NCBI RefSeq assembly: GCF_000026945.1
Contig: NC_012867.1
Coordinates: forward strand, 186,001-250,000
DNA from: Candida dubliniensis CD36
Taxonomy: Eukaryota > Ascomycota > Pichiomycetes > Serinales > Debaryomycetaceae
DNA: 64,000 nt
Direction: 5' to 3'
Positions 21,911-30,838 of this stretch are shown here, piece by piece (the stretch's first letter is position 1; each line of letters starts with the position of its first letter). Under the pieces are notes generated by a model. It did no database searches. It worked only from the letters and a program-made list of their open reading frames with translations, and had not been told where the DNA came from. The translations under genes and the position numbers were made by a program.

Positions 21911-22258
21911 TTTGCTCGACCTAGAATAATAAGTGGTGACAACACTACTGGTGGTTGTAAAAAAAAAAAAGAATGGCGCACTAATCTATAGAATAAAATT
22001 CGGAGTTTTACAACAACCTAGAAGTCTGACAATGATAAACAGCCTACATTGTTCATTTGCATTTATGATCAGTGGGGAGCACTCCTTTCTTTCTCTAGTG
22101 CCACTCAATTGATTACTTTTAGGCTAGACTCCCAATTCAAACACTACCGACCGTCAAAAACAATTACTAGCAAGAAGTGAATTATACTTTGAAATTACAA
22201 ATAGTATACTCTGTATATAGATACCATATAAACTGAATTGTACATGTATTGAGCACTC
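21911..22258. other. intergenic between GSL2 5' end and TMA19 3' end
   Basis: Promoter of the glucan synthase and 3' flank of TMA19, both on the minus strand. No further gene, RNA or repeat is seen. Confidence 0.5.
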
Positions 22259-22762
22259 TTAGATTTTGTTTTCTTTAACACCATGTTTCCAGATGGCGAC
22301 GTATGGAGTGGTACCGTCTTCTCTGTAGTTCAATAAGACAACCATAGCATCTGGGTCCATTGATTCACCAGTGTAGAATTCCCAATCTTTGAAAGAACCC
22401 AAAACTTTTTTGACGTAGGCGGTAGCACCTTTTTCGAAAGCTTCAACAGCATCTGGGTTGTGTTCAGCCAAGTAAGCCTTAACTCTCTTCATGTAACCTT
22501 TAATGTAGGTGGTGAATGATTTTTTGTCAAACATGGTTGGTTGTAATCTGAAAGAATAGACAACGTTGTTGACAGTTTCAGCACCATCTTCTAAAGCTTC
22601 TTCACCATCTTCAGCAGATGGGTTGGCACCAATATCAATGTCACCGTTACCAACAGTGACCATAGCACAGTCGGCTTCGTAGACAGCACCGTCAACTAAT
22701 TTGACGTCGTAAGCGTCAGATAATAATTCATCACCGGAAATAACGTCTTCAAAGATAATCAT
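22259..22762 (-). CDS. TMA19: translationally controlled tumour protein (TCTP)
   Basis: A ribosome-associated, microtubule-linked stress protein. The 167-residue length is exactly that of yeast Tma19. It begins MIIFEDVISGDELLSDAYD, has the TCTP-1 style segment VVYSFRLQPTMFDKKSFTTY and the TCTP-2 style segment DWEFYTGESMDPDAMVVLLNYRE, and ends WKHGVKENKI. Codons are strongly biased to the preferred set (for example GGT, GCT, GTC and AAG), unlike most genes here, which implies very high expression. The 5' side has a T-tract and the RRPE-like TGAAAAATTTT. Confidence 0.97.
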   Translation of the reverse strand: MIIFEDVISGDELLSDAYDVKLVDGAVYEADCAMVTVGNGDIDIGANPSAEDGEEALEDGAETVNNVVYSFRLQPTMFDKKSFTTYIKGYMKRVKAYLAEHNPDAVEAFEKGATAYVKKVLGSFKDWEFYTGESMDPDAMVVLLNYREDGTTPYVAIWKHGVKENKI

Positions 22763-23079
22763 TGTAGCTATAAAATTGGAATTGATGTAGAAGTGAGATG
22801 GGAAAATTCTGGTATTTTTTTCTTTTTGAAAAATTTTTTTTTTTCTACTTCCTAGTTTATTAGCTGTTCGAAATTGATGAGGTTAAGATGATTTTTTAGT
22901 TCACGTGCGCCAATCATTGTAGACTGCCTAAATTGGAAGTGTGGTATACACGGTAACGTTAATTAGTTAATGCAACTTATATTTACAACTTCATTAAAAC
23001 CTATATACAGAATAACTGCCATTGCAAAAAAGACAAAGCTGAATAATTTAAACTTGACGCTATCTTTATTCAACTCTAA
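22763..23079 (-). promoter_or_regulatory. TMA19 promoter region
   Basis: A 317-base promoter of a highly expressed gene. TTTTTGAAAAATTTTT (RRPE-like) lies near 22825, followed by GATGAG (PAC core) near 22876, in line with co-regulation with ribosome-biogenesis genes. The sites are short, so this is suggestive only. Confidence 0.35.
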
Positions 23080-24141
23080 TTACCACTTGAGCCGCTCTAT
23101 CAAATTATTCCAAAAACCATTGTCGTAAATATTAACTAAATCGTTTTCTACTGACAGAATTAATTGAAGTTTGAAATTCATGACATTGCTTTTATCAACT
23201 AAAATCCTTTCATTTTTCAAGCTAATGTATACCACGTCTCCATCTAAGATTGCTCGTTCAACATAATTTTCATTATCAATGGACGGTTCTATTTTATAAA
23301 GTACACCTAAGCCAACCAAGTGGTCAATTTCAGACCATTTATCCAATTCATTAGTTGTGACACCAAGATAAATATACCGCAAATGTAAAAGAGTGAATAA
23401 TGTTGTTATCACAATAAATATAGAGCACAAAATCAAAAAGATCCCGGTGACTTTATTTGCATTGTTGGTTGAAGTTATCTTCCTCCAAGAGACAGGAGTC
23501 AATGCCGAATAACATAACCACCCACCGTATCCTAGCATGTTGATGTTGGAAATCAAAAACAACAAGAACCACTTGTAATTATAATAACCAACACAATTGT
23601 TTATCCAAACACAATGATGATCATATAACAAAAAACATTGATTACAAACTGAACAATGCTTTGAACGTGCTGGTTTGGTTATCTGACATGTTGAACAGAT
23701 TTTCCCATCGAAAAATATCAACTGGTTGGGAACATATGGATAAAGTTTTAAATTTGACGTTGTTACTCTTCCTGGATCGCTGAATGATGATAATATAGTC
23801 GATACATATATTAGAAGCATGGAGAAATATATTGTAAAAAGTTGAAAGCGACTTGGACTAGGCAACATGGGCAAAGTGTGAGTCAAAAACTGTTGAAAAC
23901 AAACTGTTACAACCACAACGTATCCGAATGGTACTAGCCAATTCAAAATTTTTAATAGTTGGCCATTTAGTTTTCTATCCAACCATTGATAAAACTGGAA
24001 TAGATCTCGAGATATTGATAATAAGCTGTTTCGTAGCTTTTGTATAGGGGTATTTCGAAAACTGGGGGAATCACCAAATAATAGTAGGAACGTCGCCAAT
24101 GATGATATTATTGTTATGGCAACAATTAGTGTGAAAAGCAT
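23080..24141 (-). CDS. SWF1: DHHC palmitoyltransferase Swf1
   Basis: Transfers palmitate to cysteines next to the membrane spans of proteins such as SNAREs, at the ER. The 353-residue protein has an N-terminal hydrophobic span (about 1-22), two more spans (about 65-82 and 100-118) and the cysteine-rich DHHC domain (about 149-190): CSTCQITKPARSKHCSVCNQC with D174-H175-H176-C177 in YDHHCVWINNC. Two further spans follow. Length, topology and the conserved NPYK/YYNYKWF region match Swf1 (336 in yeast) better than the ankyrin-type Akr1 or Erf2. Confidence 0.85.
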   Translation of the reverse strand: MLFTLIVAITIISSLATFLLLFGDSPSFRNTPIQKLRNSLLSISRDLFQFYQWLDRKLNGQLLKILNWLVPFGYVVVVTVCFQQFLTHTLPMLPSPSRFQLFTIYFSMLLIYVSTILSSFSDPGRVTTSNLKLYPYVPNQLIFFDGKICSTCQITKPARSKHCSVCNQCFLLYDHHCVWINNCVGYYNYKWFLLFLISNINMLGYGGWLCYSALTPVSWRKITSTNNANKVTGIFLILCSIFIVITTLFTLLHLRYIYLGVTTNELDKWSEIDHLVGLGVLYKIEPSIDNENYVERAILDGDVVYISLKNERILVDKSNVMNFKLQLILSVENDLVNIYDNGFWNNLIERLKW

Positions 24142-24366
24142 CTGTTGATATAGTTGTGTTTGTTGAGATGTATATCCATCATTCCTTAACTATGAAAACA
24201 AAGAACAACAACACCAACAAAAAAGAAAAATGCAGTGCATTACGTGCCCTGCGGTATTGCACCAATAATTTAAACACGAAAAAACAACACGACACAACAA
24301 ACATAATGGATTTTCAGAAATTTCTACTTCTTCAGTGCTAGTAGCCCACCTACCATTCTATACAGC

Positions 24367-25470
24367 GTGTTTTTCATCATGGCAACGTTCATTACAACAT
24401 TAGATGAGGAGATAAACTACATCCAGGATTTACTTCAATCTATTCCTTTTAGTTCAGATAGAACAACACACTTTTTAAAAGTGTATAAAATTTCACATCA
24501 AGAATTAATGAAGTTGAACGAACAACCACTTAAATTCCCTGTAGAAGCCAACAAATTATTAAAATTGAGTATATCATTAGGGAATTTGATTAGAACATTA
24601 CAAATCGATGAAGAAAGCTACCAGCAACAACATAATCAACAACGCCAGTTTTTACAGAATTTAAGTAATGCTAAAAACGGTGGTACTAACAGTGGAAACA
24701 ATAGTAATAATGGAACCAGAGTTTCATCGACAATTTCTGATCCATTTAGAGATTCGGCAATATTACAACCACCTCCACTTAAACATGTCATCAATTCAAA
24801 TAATAATTCCAATACCAATTTTATGTCTCCCAATGTTTCACAACCGCCTTATCAAACTAGATTTATCAAGAATTTGGTGAGTATTTTGAAAAATTTCGAT
24901 ATAGGCTCGAGGAATGATATCGTTCAATCAAGTACTACTTTGAATGGAACGACGATGATGACGACGACAACAACAACAAATAGAGATAGTGTGAGTTCCA
25001 ATCAATCGATATTTTATACCCCACAAAGAGTTTTGTCTAATGGAAGCAACACATCTTCAGCTAATATGTCACCGATTAAATTGAATTCAAAACAATTACT
25101 TATTGAAAAATTAGAAATTAATATCAATTTAGATAATTTGTTTATCTATAAAATCACTTTGAAATTGATTTTAGAAATTTTCCATATATTGAAACAAAAC
25201 CTTATAAATACCACCAGTAAATTAAATGATCCATCATTTGCCATGACTCCAACCAAATATGATTTTGATGAAAGTTCATCGATATTTTCCCTGAATTCTT
25301 CAAATTCTCAAGATTCAACTTTAACTAATGATGAATATTATAAATTTTTATCGGTAGTTATACTGAGAATAAGTCATGGTATTATACAACCATTTGTTAT
25401 TTTGATATATAGAGAATTTGTGGAAACGAAAATAAGTGACGATTTTACACAATTGATCAACAGTTTATAA
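24367..25470 (+). CDS. uncharacterised protein with Asn/Thr-rich linkers
   Basis: A 367-residue protein I do not recognise. The N-terminal 90 residues are probably helical (TLDEEINYIQDLLQSI, LLKLSISLGNLIRTLQIDEE). A long Asn/Ser/Thr-rich disordered region follows, with a poly-Thr run near residue 200. The C-terminal part (about 235-367) is again ordered and rich in Leu/Ile (LLIEKLEININLDNLFIYKI, YKFLSVVILRISHGI). The two ordered ends joined by low complexity suggest a scaffold or a subunit of a cytoskeletal or trafficking complex, but that is a guess. An ATG four codons in (MATFITTLDEE) is an alternative start. It is divergent from SWF1. Confidence 0.75.
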   Translation: MFFIMATFITTLDEEINYIQDLLQSIPFSSDRTTHFLKVYKISHQELMKLNEQPLKFPVEANKLLKLSISLGNLIRTLQIDEESYQQQHNQQRQFLQNLSNAKNGGTNSGNNSNNGTRVSSTISDPFRDSAILQPPPLKHVINSNNNSNTNFMSPNVSQPPYQTRFIKNLVSILKNFDIGSRNDIVQSSTTLNGTTMMTTTTTTNRDSVSSNQSIFYTPQRVLSNGSNTSSANMSPIKLNSKQLLIEKLEININLDNLFIYKITLKLILEIFHILKQNLINTTSKLNDPSFAMTPTKYDFDESSSIFSLNSSNSQDSTLTNDEYYKFLSVVILRISHGIIQPFVILIYREFVETKISDDFTQLINSL

Positions 25471-25719
25471 TGACTGAATAATTTGGTTCAGTCTTTTGGT
25501 GTATTTTTGTTTTAATATCGACTTCTGTATGGTTATATATCTTTTAAATTCTTTATTTTGTTTATTAAAGTATATTTCTTCCATATTCAAATACATATAT
25601 ATATATATTTATATATTCAAAAACAATATCATTTGCCGATCTTCTTCAAATGATCTTTTTGTTTTTTTTTTTTTTTTGGTAAGTAAATGAAAACTTGTGC
25701 CAGCTCAAATCATTCCCAT

Positions 25720-25980
25720 TCACACAAACCACCAATTTGCAACTTTTCTCCATATAATTTTGCTAAATCGTCTTCCTAAAAGTTTACCAATCAAGGGGAA
25801 TATCACAATACTAAATAACACTGTCAATTGTTTCATGCTTTCTTCCCAATGTTCTTGTGCTGATAATGCATATTCGGAATCTTCATCTGATGTATAATCT
25901 GAATATTCATCATCATATTCTTCATGTGACGAGGTTGTTGATTCTTCTGTTAGGTCGTTGTATTGTTGTAGCTGTGACAT
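25720..25980 (-). CDS. MIM2: small mitochondrial outer-membrane protein, Mim2-like
   Basis: An 86-residue protein: an acidic, Ser/Tyr-rich N-terminal half (EEYDDEYSDYTSDEDSEYAL), then HWEESMKQL, one hydrophobic span (TVLFSIVIFPLIGKLLG) and a basic tail (GRRFSKIIWRKVANWW). This layout, the size and the GK..GRR motif fit Mim2, a partner of Mim1 that inserts helical proteins into the outer mitochondrial membrane. The ATG at 25980 (MSQLQQYNDL) is chosen; the frame extends 15 codons further to 26025 with a Pro-rich leader unlike the family. The identification rests on a short motif. Confidence 0.6.
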   Translation of the reverse strand: MSQLQQYNDLTEESTTSSHEEYDDEYSDYTSDEDSEYALSAQEHWEESMKQLTVLFSIVIFPLIGKLLGRRFSKIIWRKVANWWFV

Positions 25981-26443
25981 GTTTAAGCAAGGGGGGGAAG
26001 GGGGCGGAACAATTCTTGGTTTCACTTGATGTTAATCAAAGAATACATTGCTGTAGTATGATTTTTTTCTTTTTTGGCTGTCGTCGGGGTTTTCTCACTC
26101 GCCTTCTCGTATTTCCGATTCAATAATAGTTGTGTTGAGTTGATCCCAACTCCATTGTACATGTATTCTATCAGATCCTCTAGACTTTTCCAAAACCAAA
26201 TCTCTAACAAGTTCTACATTTTTCTACCAATTAAACTCGATCTATTATTTCATTCGATACTGCCACTGTTTGATTTGGAACAGTTACAGATTCCTGAATA
26301 TAAACCAATCTTTGCTAGTGTGAAAACCGTTCTCCCATCATCGCGCGAACTTTTTTTTTTTTTTTTCGGTTTTACGCAAGCTATACAATTAATGAAATTT
26401 CTAGCTCTTAGTTTTTTTTTTATTTTTTCACTTTTTCTAATCA
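25981..26443. other. divergent promoter region, MIM2-like / TRM1
   Basis: Contains a G-run at about 25989, T-tracts at 26350-26366 and 26410-26420, and CGCGCGAA near 26341. A 126-codon plus-strand frame (26074-26451) overlaps the start of TRM1; it may be fortuitous, but its last in-frame ATG forms a short uORF (see findings). Confidence 0.5.
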
Positions 26444-26451
26444 ATGATTAA
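26392..26451 (+). promoter_or_regulatory. 19-codon uORF overlapping the first TRM1 start
   Basis: ATG at 26392 opens a 19-residue frame (MKFLALSFFFIFSLFLIND) that stops at 26451. It covers the upstream TRM1 ATG (26444) out of frame and ends 25 bases before the second TRM1 ATG at 26477. It matters only if the mRNA starts upstream of 26392, which the sequence cannot show. Confidence 0.4.
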
Positions 26452-28123
26452 AAGATTGGTGAAATTGTTATCTAAAATGTCAATTCCTCAATCCCCAGTA
26501 ACAGAAGTTGCAGTGGAAACAACTACGACAAACATAGTTCAACCAACCACAACTATTTCACAAGAATTCAATACTGTTCAAGAAGGCAAAGCCACTATAT
26601 TGACTCCAAAACAAGATGAAGTGTTTTATAACCCAATTCAACAATTTAATCGAGATTTATCGATTATGGCAATTAAAGCATATGATGAAATACGACATGA
26701 AAAAATGCAAGCGATAAAAAAGAAGAAGAAAAGTAACAAGAAAACTAAATTAAATGGATTGAAAATTTTAGAAAGTTTAGCAGCATCAGGTTTAAGATCA
26801 TGTAGATATGGATTAGAAATCCCTGAAGCGGGGAAAATAGTTGCTAATGATATGTTGGCAGAAGCAGTTAAATCTATAAATAAGAATATTGAATATAATA
26901 AATTAACTGAGAAAGTAGTTGCCAATCAAGGTGATGCCATAAAATTTATGGGTTCTACTGATGAAAAATTTCATATTGTTGATTTGGATCCCTATGGTAC
27001 TGCTGCTCCATTTATTGATAGTGCAATCCAATGTTTGGAAGATGATGGGATGTTGTTAGTAACTTGTACTGATGCTGGTGTATTAGCTGGGAGTGGATAT
27101 CCTGAAAAATGTTTTGCATTATATGGAGGTAACAATTTTGGTAATGCTTATGTTAATGGAGAATCAAATCATGAAGTTGGAATCCGATTAATACTTAACT
27201 TGATTGCCAGTACTGCTGCCAAGTATAAAAAGACTATTGAACCGATGTTGAGTTTATCAATTGATTATTATTTCCGTATTTTTGTGAAAGTGAAAACTAG
27301 TCCAATCAATGTTAAAAATCATGCCAGTGAAACAATGTTAACCTATGGATGTAACGGTTGTGGACATAAAATAGTGCAACCTTTAGGGATCAGAAACAAT
27401 ACCAAGTTTCAATATCCCAAATTACAAGGACCAATATCTGCCAATTGTCAATATTGTGGTACTTCGTATAATGTTGCTGGTCCGATGTATGCTGGAAGTT
27501 TACATAATCGTGAGTTCATCGATAAAGTATTGAAAATTAATGAGTCGAGTGATAAAGTTATTTATGCGACTCATGAGAGAATCAAAGGAATGTTGACTTT
27601 AGCATCAAATGAACTTGACGACGCACCATTTTTCTTTAATCTTAATCAATTGTGTTCAATTTTCAAATCTCCACCAATTTCCATTGAACAATATACTAAA
27701 GCTGTAGGTAATTTGGGTTATAAAGTGAGTTTAACTCATGCTAAAAAGAATTGTGTAAAGACCAATTTACCATGGAATTTGAATTTATTGATAAATCGAG
27801 CTTGGCAAATTGATCAAAATGAGAAATATGTCAAAGAGATGGAATCGAAAAATGTTGATGAATTGAATGAAAAAGTTAAAGAAAAATTAGCTAAATTGAA
27901 AGCAAATATTGATATCAATCCAAGTTTGGGAGAAAGTACTGTTGGTTGGAAGATTTTGAATTATTTCAGGAGTAATATGAATGAAGAAGAGAAGGCTGTT
28001 TCTATTGATTTTGAAAAAAGCAATGAAGAATTTGAAAAGATTGCAAAATTGAGGAAAGTTAAAATGGTGAGGTATCAAGAAAACCCAAGGAAAAACTGGG
28101 GGCCCATGGCTAGACCTAAATAG
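26444..28123 (+). CDS. TRM1: tRNA (guanine26-N2,N2)-dimethyltransferase
   Basis: Makes m2,2G26 in tRNAs of cytosol and mitochondria using S-adenosylmethionine. The 559 residues match Trm1 (570 in yeast): LKILESLAASGLRSCRYGLE, the SAM-site acidic NQGDAIKFM, the catalytic-loop FHIVDLDPYGTAAPFIDSA, and TCTDAGVLAGSGYPEKCFALYGG. A zinc-like site follows: CNGCGH and CQYCG. Two in-frame ATGs, at 26444 (MIKRLVKLLSK, basic and mitochondrial-like) and 26477 (MSIPQSP), repeat the yeast arrangement in which the long form goes to mitochondria and the short form to the nucleus. Confidence 0.95.
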   Translation: MIKRLVKLLSKMSIPQSPVTEVAVETTTTNIVQPTTTISQEFNTVQEGKATILTPKQDEVFYNPIQQFNRDLSIMAIKAYDEIRHEKMQAIKKKKKSNKKTKLNGLKILESLAASGLRSCRYGLEIPEAGKIVANDMLAEAVKSINKNIEYNKLTEKVVANQGDAIKFMGSTDEKFHIVDLDPYGTAAPFIDSAIQCLEDDGMLLVTCTDAGVLAGSGYPEKCFALYGGNNFGNAYVNGESNHEVGIRLILNLIASTAAKYKKTIEPMLSLSIDYYFRIFVKVKTSPINVKNHASETMLTYGCNGCGHKIVQPLGIRNNTKFQYPKLQGPISANCQYCGTSYNVAGPMYAGSLHNREFIDKVLKINESSDKVIYATHERIKGMLTLASNELDDAPFFFNLNQLCSIFKSPPISIEQYTKAVGNLGYKVSLTHAKKNCVKTNLPWNLNLLINRAWQIDQNEKYVKEMESKNVDELNEKVKEKLAKLKANIDINPSLGESTVGWKILNYFRSNMNEEEKAVSIDFEKSNEEFEKIAKLRKVKMVRYQENPRKNWGPMARPK

Positions 28124-30250
28124 ATTAGTAAATATAGCTTAATAGTTGGACAACGAATAAAATTGTGTAAAATTAGAGTAAATACCGTGGTGACAGAATT
28201 CAGTCATGGCTATTAGAATTGGAAGTAGGAGCCATGTTGGTAGAATTCATTCTTTGAGCTGCTTGGTCATCAAGTTTTCCTTAAAATTGTTGCAAATTTA
28301 TAGAGAAAAATACCGATTTACACCAGAAGTTAGATAAATCTCGTGTGATTACCTTTCAACAACAACAAAGGATAACAATTCTCAAAAATCACTAGCAACA
28401 CACAAGCCATCCAAAGCTTGTGATTGTCTTTTCATATACAATATTTAAATTTACACTTTCCCGTATCTAGTGGCCAACTCTATATGAAAACAAAAAAAAG
28501 TCCATTAAATGCAATCCTGAAATCGTCTGTCAAATTGAGTCTAGATAATGTCAATACCCACGGAAATACCTATAACAACTTTCTTATAGCACACGATTAG
28601 ACGCGAATAAACGCATTTGTACTCTTTAGACGGTATGTAAGACACTTTAAGATTCCATTACTAATAATTTGCATGCTTACATAAGAGCGTGTCTGATGGC
28701 AAAAAAAAAGAAACCAGATCTATTGAAAACTACACGACTCAGATATACTTTTGTTTAAGGCGCACGCACGCACACAGAATAATATGGAAGCTTGTGGAAA
28801 TTGTCATGCACGTGTTCATGCAGATTTTGTACAAGAGATAAATCACCACACTCCTAACCAAACGGAAACTTAAAATTTGGATCAATTCCCCCTTTAATTG
28901 CTACAGAGAGATTGTAATGATGATGATGATGAGTCACAAGAATGTTATCTTTGAACAGCTTGTGATTTGAATATTTTTCAAAAAGTTAATAATAATAAAA
29001 GAAAAACAATAGTAAATTTGTCTCGTGTAAAATAGAACTAATTATTATTATACGTTGGAGATTTGAAGTGCGGCGATACACGTCTTTTAGATTTGGCTAT
29101 CTTCTCCCCTCCACCCCCCCCTTCGACACGAAATACTATTCATTAATCCATTATCAACACATTTATAACTTCTTTTATCAACCAAGAAAAAAAAAAAATA
29201 AAGATAAAAACAAGAATTTTCTTTTAATGCACCACTTTCCTAATTGAGATTAATTTGGAATTTTTGGGATATTATATTCTAGCGGGAACAAGTCCTCCCC
29301 CCCCACGCCCACCAAGCAATTGTAATTTTCTGTTCCATATTTCTTTGAGATATTTGCATTTTACCAGATCAACATTATCTATTTGTATTCGTAATAGAAA
29401 TGAAAATAAAAAAAACGAAAAAGAAAAAGAAAAAGAGCAAACAGACAATCAAATTGGGGCTTGTGCTTTGGAAAACTATTCATTCCATGTGGTATCTTTT
29501 ACTTGTAGAGTCTCATAGATAAAGGGCCGTAGGATTACTAAAAAATGGTAGTATAATTTTAGTTCCAGAATGAATTTAGAGGATAGTTTTGTTTTTTTCG
29601 ATGGGATGATAGATAAGGAGATGTATGGTTGCTATTTTTAAATCAATCAATCTACCAAACAGATTCCTTTCTTTTACCAAGGAATAAGAAAAAAAAAAAC
29701 CAGATAAAGAGTTGCTAAAATCTTTCAATTGCTTGGTTGCTTGCTTGTTTGCTTGGGCTCCACATTATTCTCTCATTGAACCACACCCTGCCTGCTTGTT
29801 TGACCCCCCCCCCCCCTCAAGTTTTAATTAACTTGCATTAAATAAAAATAGGGGGAGTTAAATTTCATCAATATCAATCCCCAACTAAGTAAGCAAATTA
29901 CATGAATTTCCCTCCTTCTCACAAAAAAACAAAAAGGAGGCACAAAAAAAAAAATAATAGCGTGATGATGATGAATGACGTAAGATCTACACGACCAATT
30001 CTCTTTTATCTTTCATCATAGAAGAAAAAAGAACAATTTTCTTACGAGAGAGAGATGAAGAGAGGGAAGAGGAAAAGGAGGAGGAGGAGGTTTTTGCCGT
30101 TTGAGTCGAAATTTTATTATTGTGATTGTGGTGGTTGAAGTTGCTGCGCCTAAAAATGCATATTAATAATTTTTCTTTCTTTTTTTTTTTTTTTTTTTTT
30201 TTTTTTCAATCCAACTGACGAGAATTAATCAAAATAGACAAATATCACTT

Positions 30251-30286
30251 ACAATACAATACAATACAATACAGTACAATACAATA
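30251..30286. repeat. (ACAAT)n microsatellite
   Basis: About seven ACAAT units, one carrying a single substitution (ACAGT), lie 180-215 bases upstream of the HOR7-like start codon. Confidence 0.9.
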
Positions 30287-30332
30287 ATTACTAATAATCA
30301 AAATGACCACCAGTAACGAAAAATTTCTACAG

Positions 30333-30370
30333 TATAAATATGACCCAATTCGCCGCTTCCCCCTCCCCCT
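30333..30370 (+). promoter_or_regulatory. TATA box and pyrimidine tract of the HOR7-like gene
   Basis: TATAAATA lies at 30333-30340, about 125 bases before the ATG. It is followed by two CCCCT motifs (30360-30364 and 30366-30370) and a long CT-rich stretch up to the start. A TATA box plus a pyrimidine-rich leader is typical of strongly expressed yeast genes; CCCCT is the stress-element core, though here it lies downstream of the TATA box. Confidence 0.55.
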
Positions 30371-30465
30371 TTCACTTTTTCTTTTTCTTTTTTTTTCTTC
30401 TTTCTGTTTTTTATATTTTTTCATAACTTTATCAAATTATTAAATTTATCATATTCCAATCAAAA

Positions 30466-30630
30466 ATGCAATTCAAAAACATCATCGTTGCCGTTACTGC
30501 TGCTGTCTCCGTTGTCTCCGCTGCCAACAACTCCAGTTCTAGTGCTGGTTCTGGTGCCAATGCCGTTCAATTAGGTACTGCTGGTGCCGTCGGTGCCGTC
30601 GCTGCTGGTGCCATTGCTTTATTGATCTAA
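30466..30630 (+). CDS. HOR7/DDR2-like tiny secreted, probably GPI-anchored peptide
   Basis: A 54-residue gene, too short for usual ORF cut-offs. It has a signal peptide (MQFKNIIVAVTAAVSVVSA, probable cleavage after A19) and a very short Ser/Asn/Gly-rich middle (residues 20-34: ANNSSSSAGSGANAV) with N-glycosylation sequons at N21 and N22. A hydrophobic Gly/Ala tail ends AAGAIALLI, like a GPI signal. Size and layout match the yeast stress-induced Hor7/Ddr2 peptides, whose molecular function is unclear. Codons are almost all of the preferred type (GGT, GCT/GCC, GTC, TCC, AAC), so it is probably expressed at a very high level. After processing only about 13 residues would remain. Confidence 0.85.
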   Translation: MQFKNIIVAVTAAVSVVSAANNSSSSAGSGANAVQLGTAGAVGAVAAGAIALLI

Positions 30631-30807
30631 TTTTAATTTAACTTTAAATTAATTGTGTGTTAATCCAAGTTTTTAATGAAAAGGGAGAAGTTTATTTTAA
30701 AAGAGCAATTCCTTTCCAAATTGTATTATCTACATTTACTAATAATTATTTTGAAAAAGAACTAAAACATCAAAAATGAACAACTAATTTATAGATTAAA
30801 TTGAAAT

Positions 30808-30838
<31 letters not shown>

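Larger units (their letters stand above)
28124..30465. other. 2.3-kb non-coding region upstream of the HOR7-like gene
   Basis: The sequence includes a GATGATGATGATGA run near 28918, a C13 run at 29804-29816, A-tracts, T-tracts (30179-30206) and ACAAT repeats (30251-30286). A short minus-strand open piece at 28200-28279 resembles a terminal exon (see findings). A plus-strand 87-codon frame at 29255 is low-complexity and not supported. No tRNA was recognised. Confidence 0.5.

Noticed and set aside
26074..26451. 126-codon frame upstream of and overlapping TRM1
   Set aside because: It is Phe-rich from T-tracts, has no known motif and overlaps the TRM1 start; only its last part is kept as a possible uORF.
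29255..29518. 87-codon plus-strand frame
   Set aside because: It is dominated by poly-Pro from a C-run and Lys/Glu from an A-run; no conserved feature.
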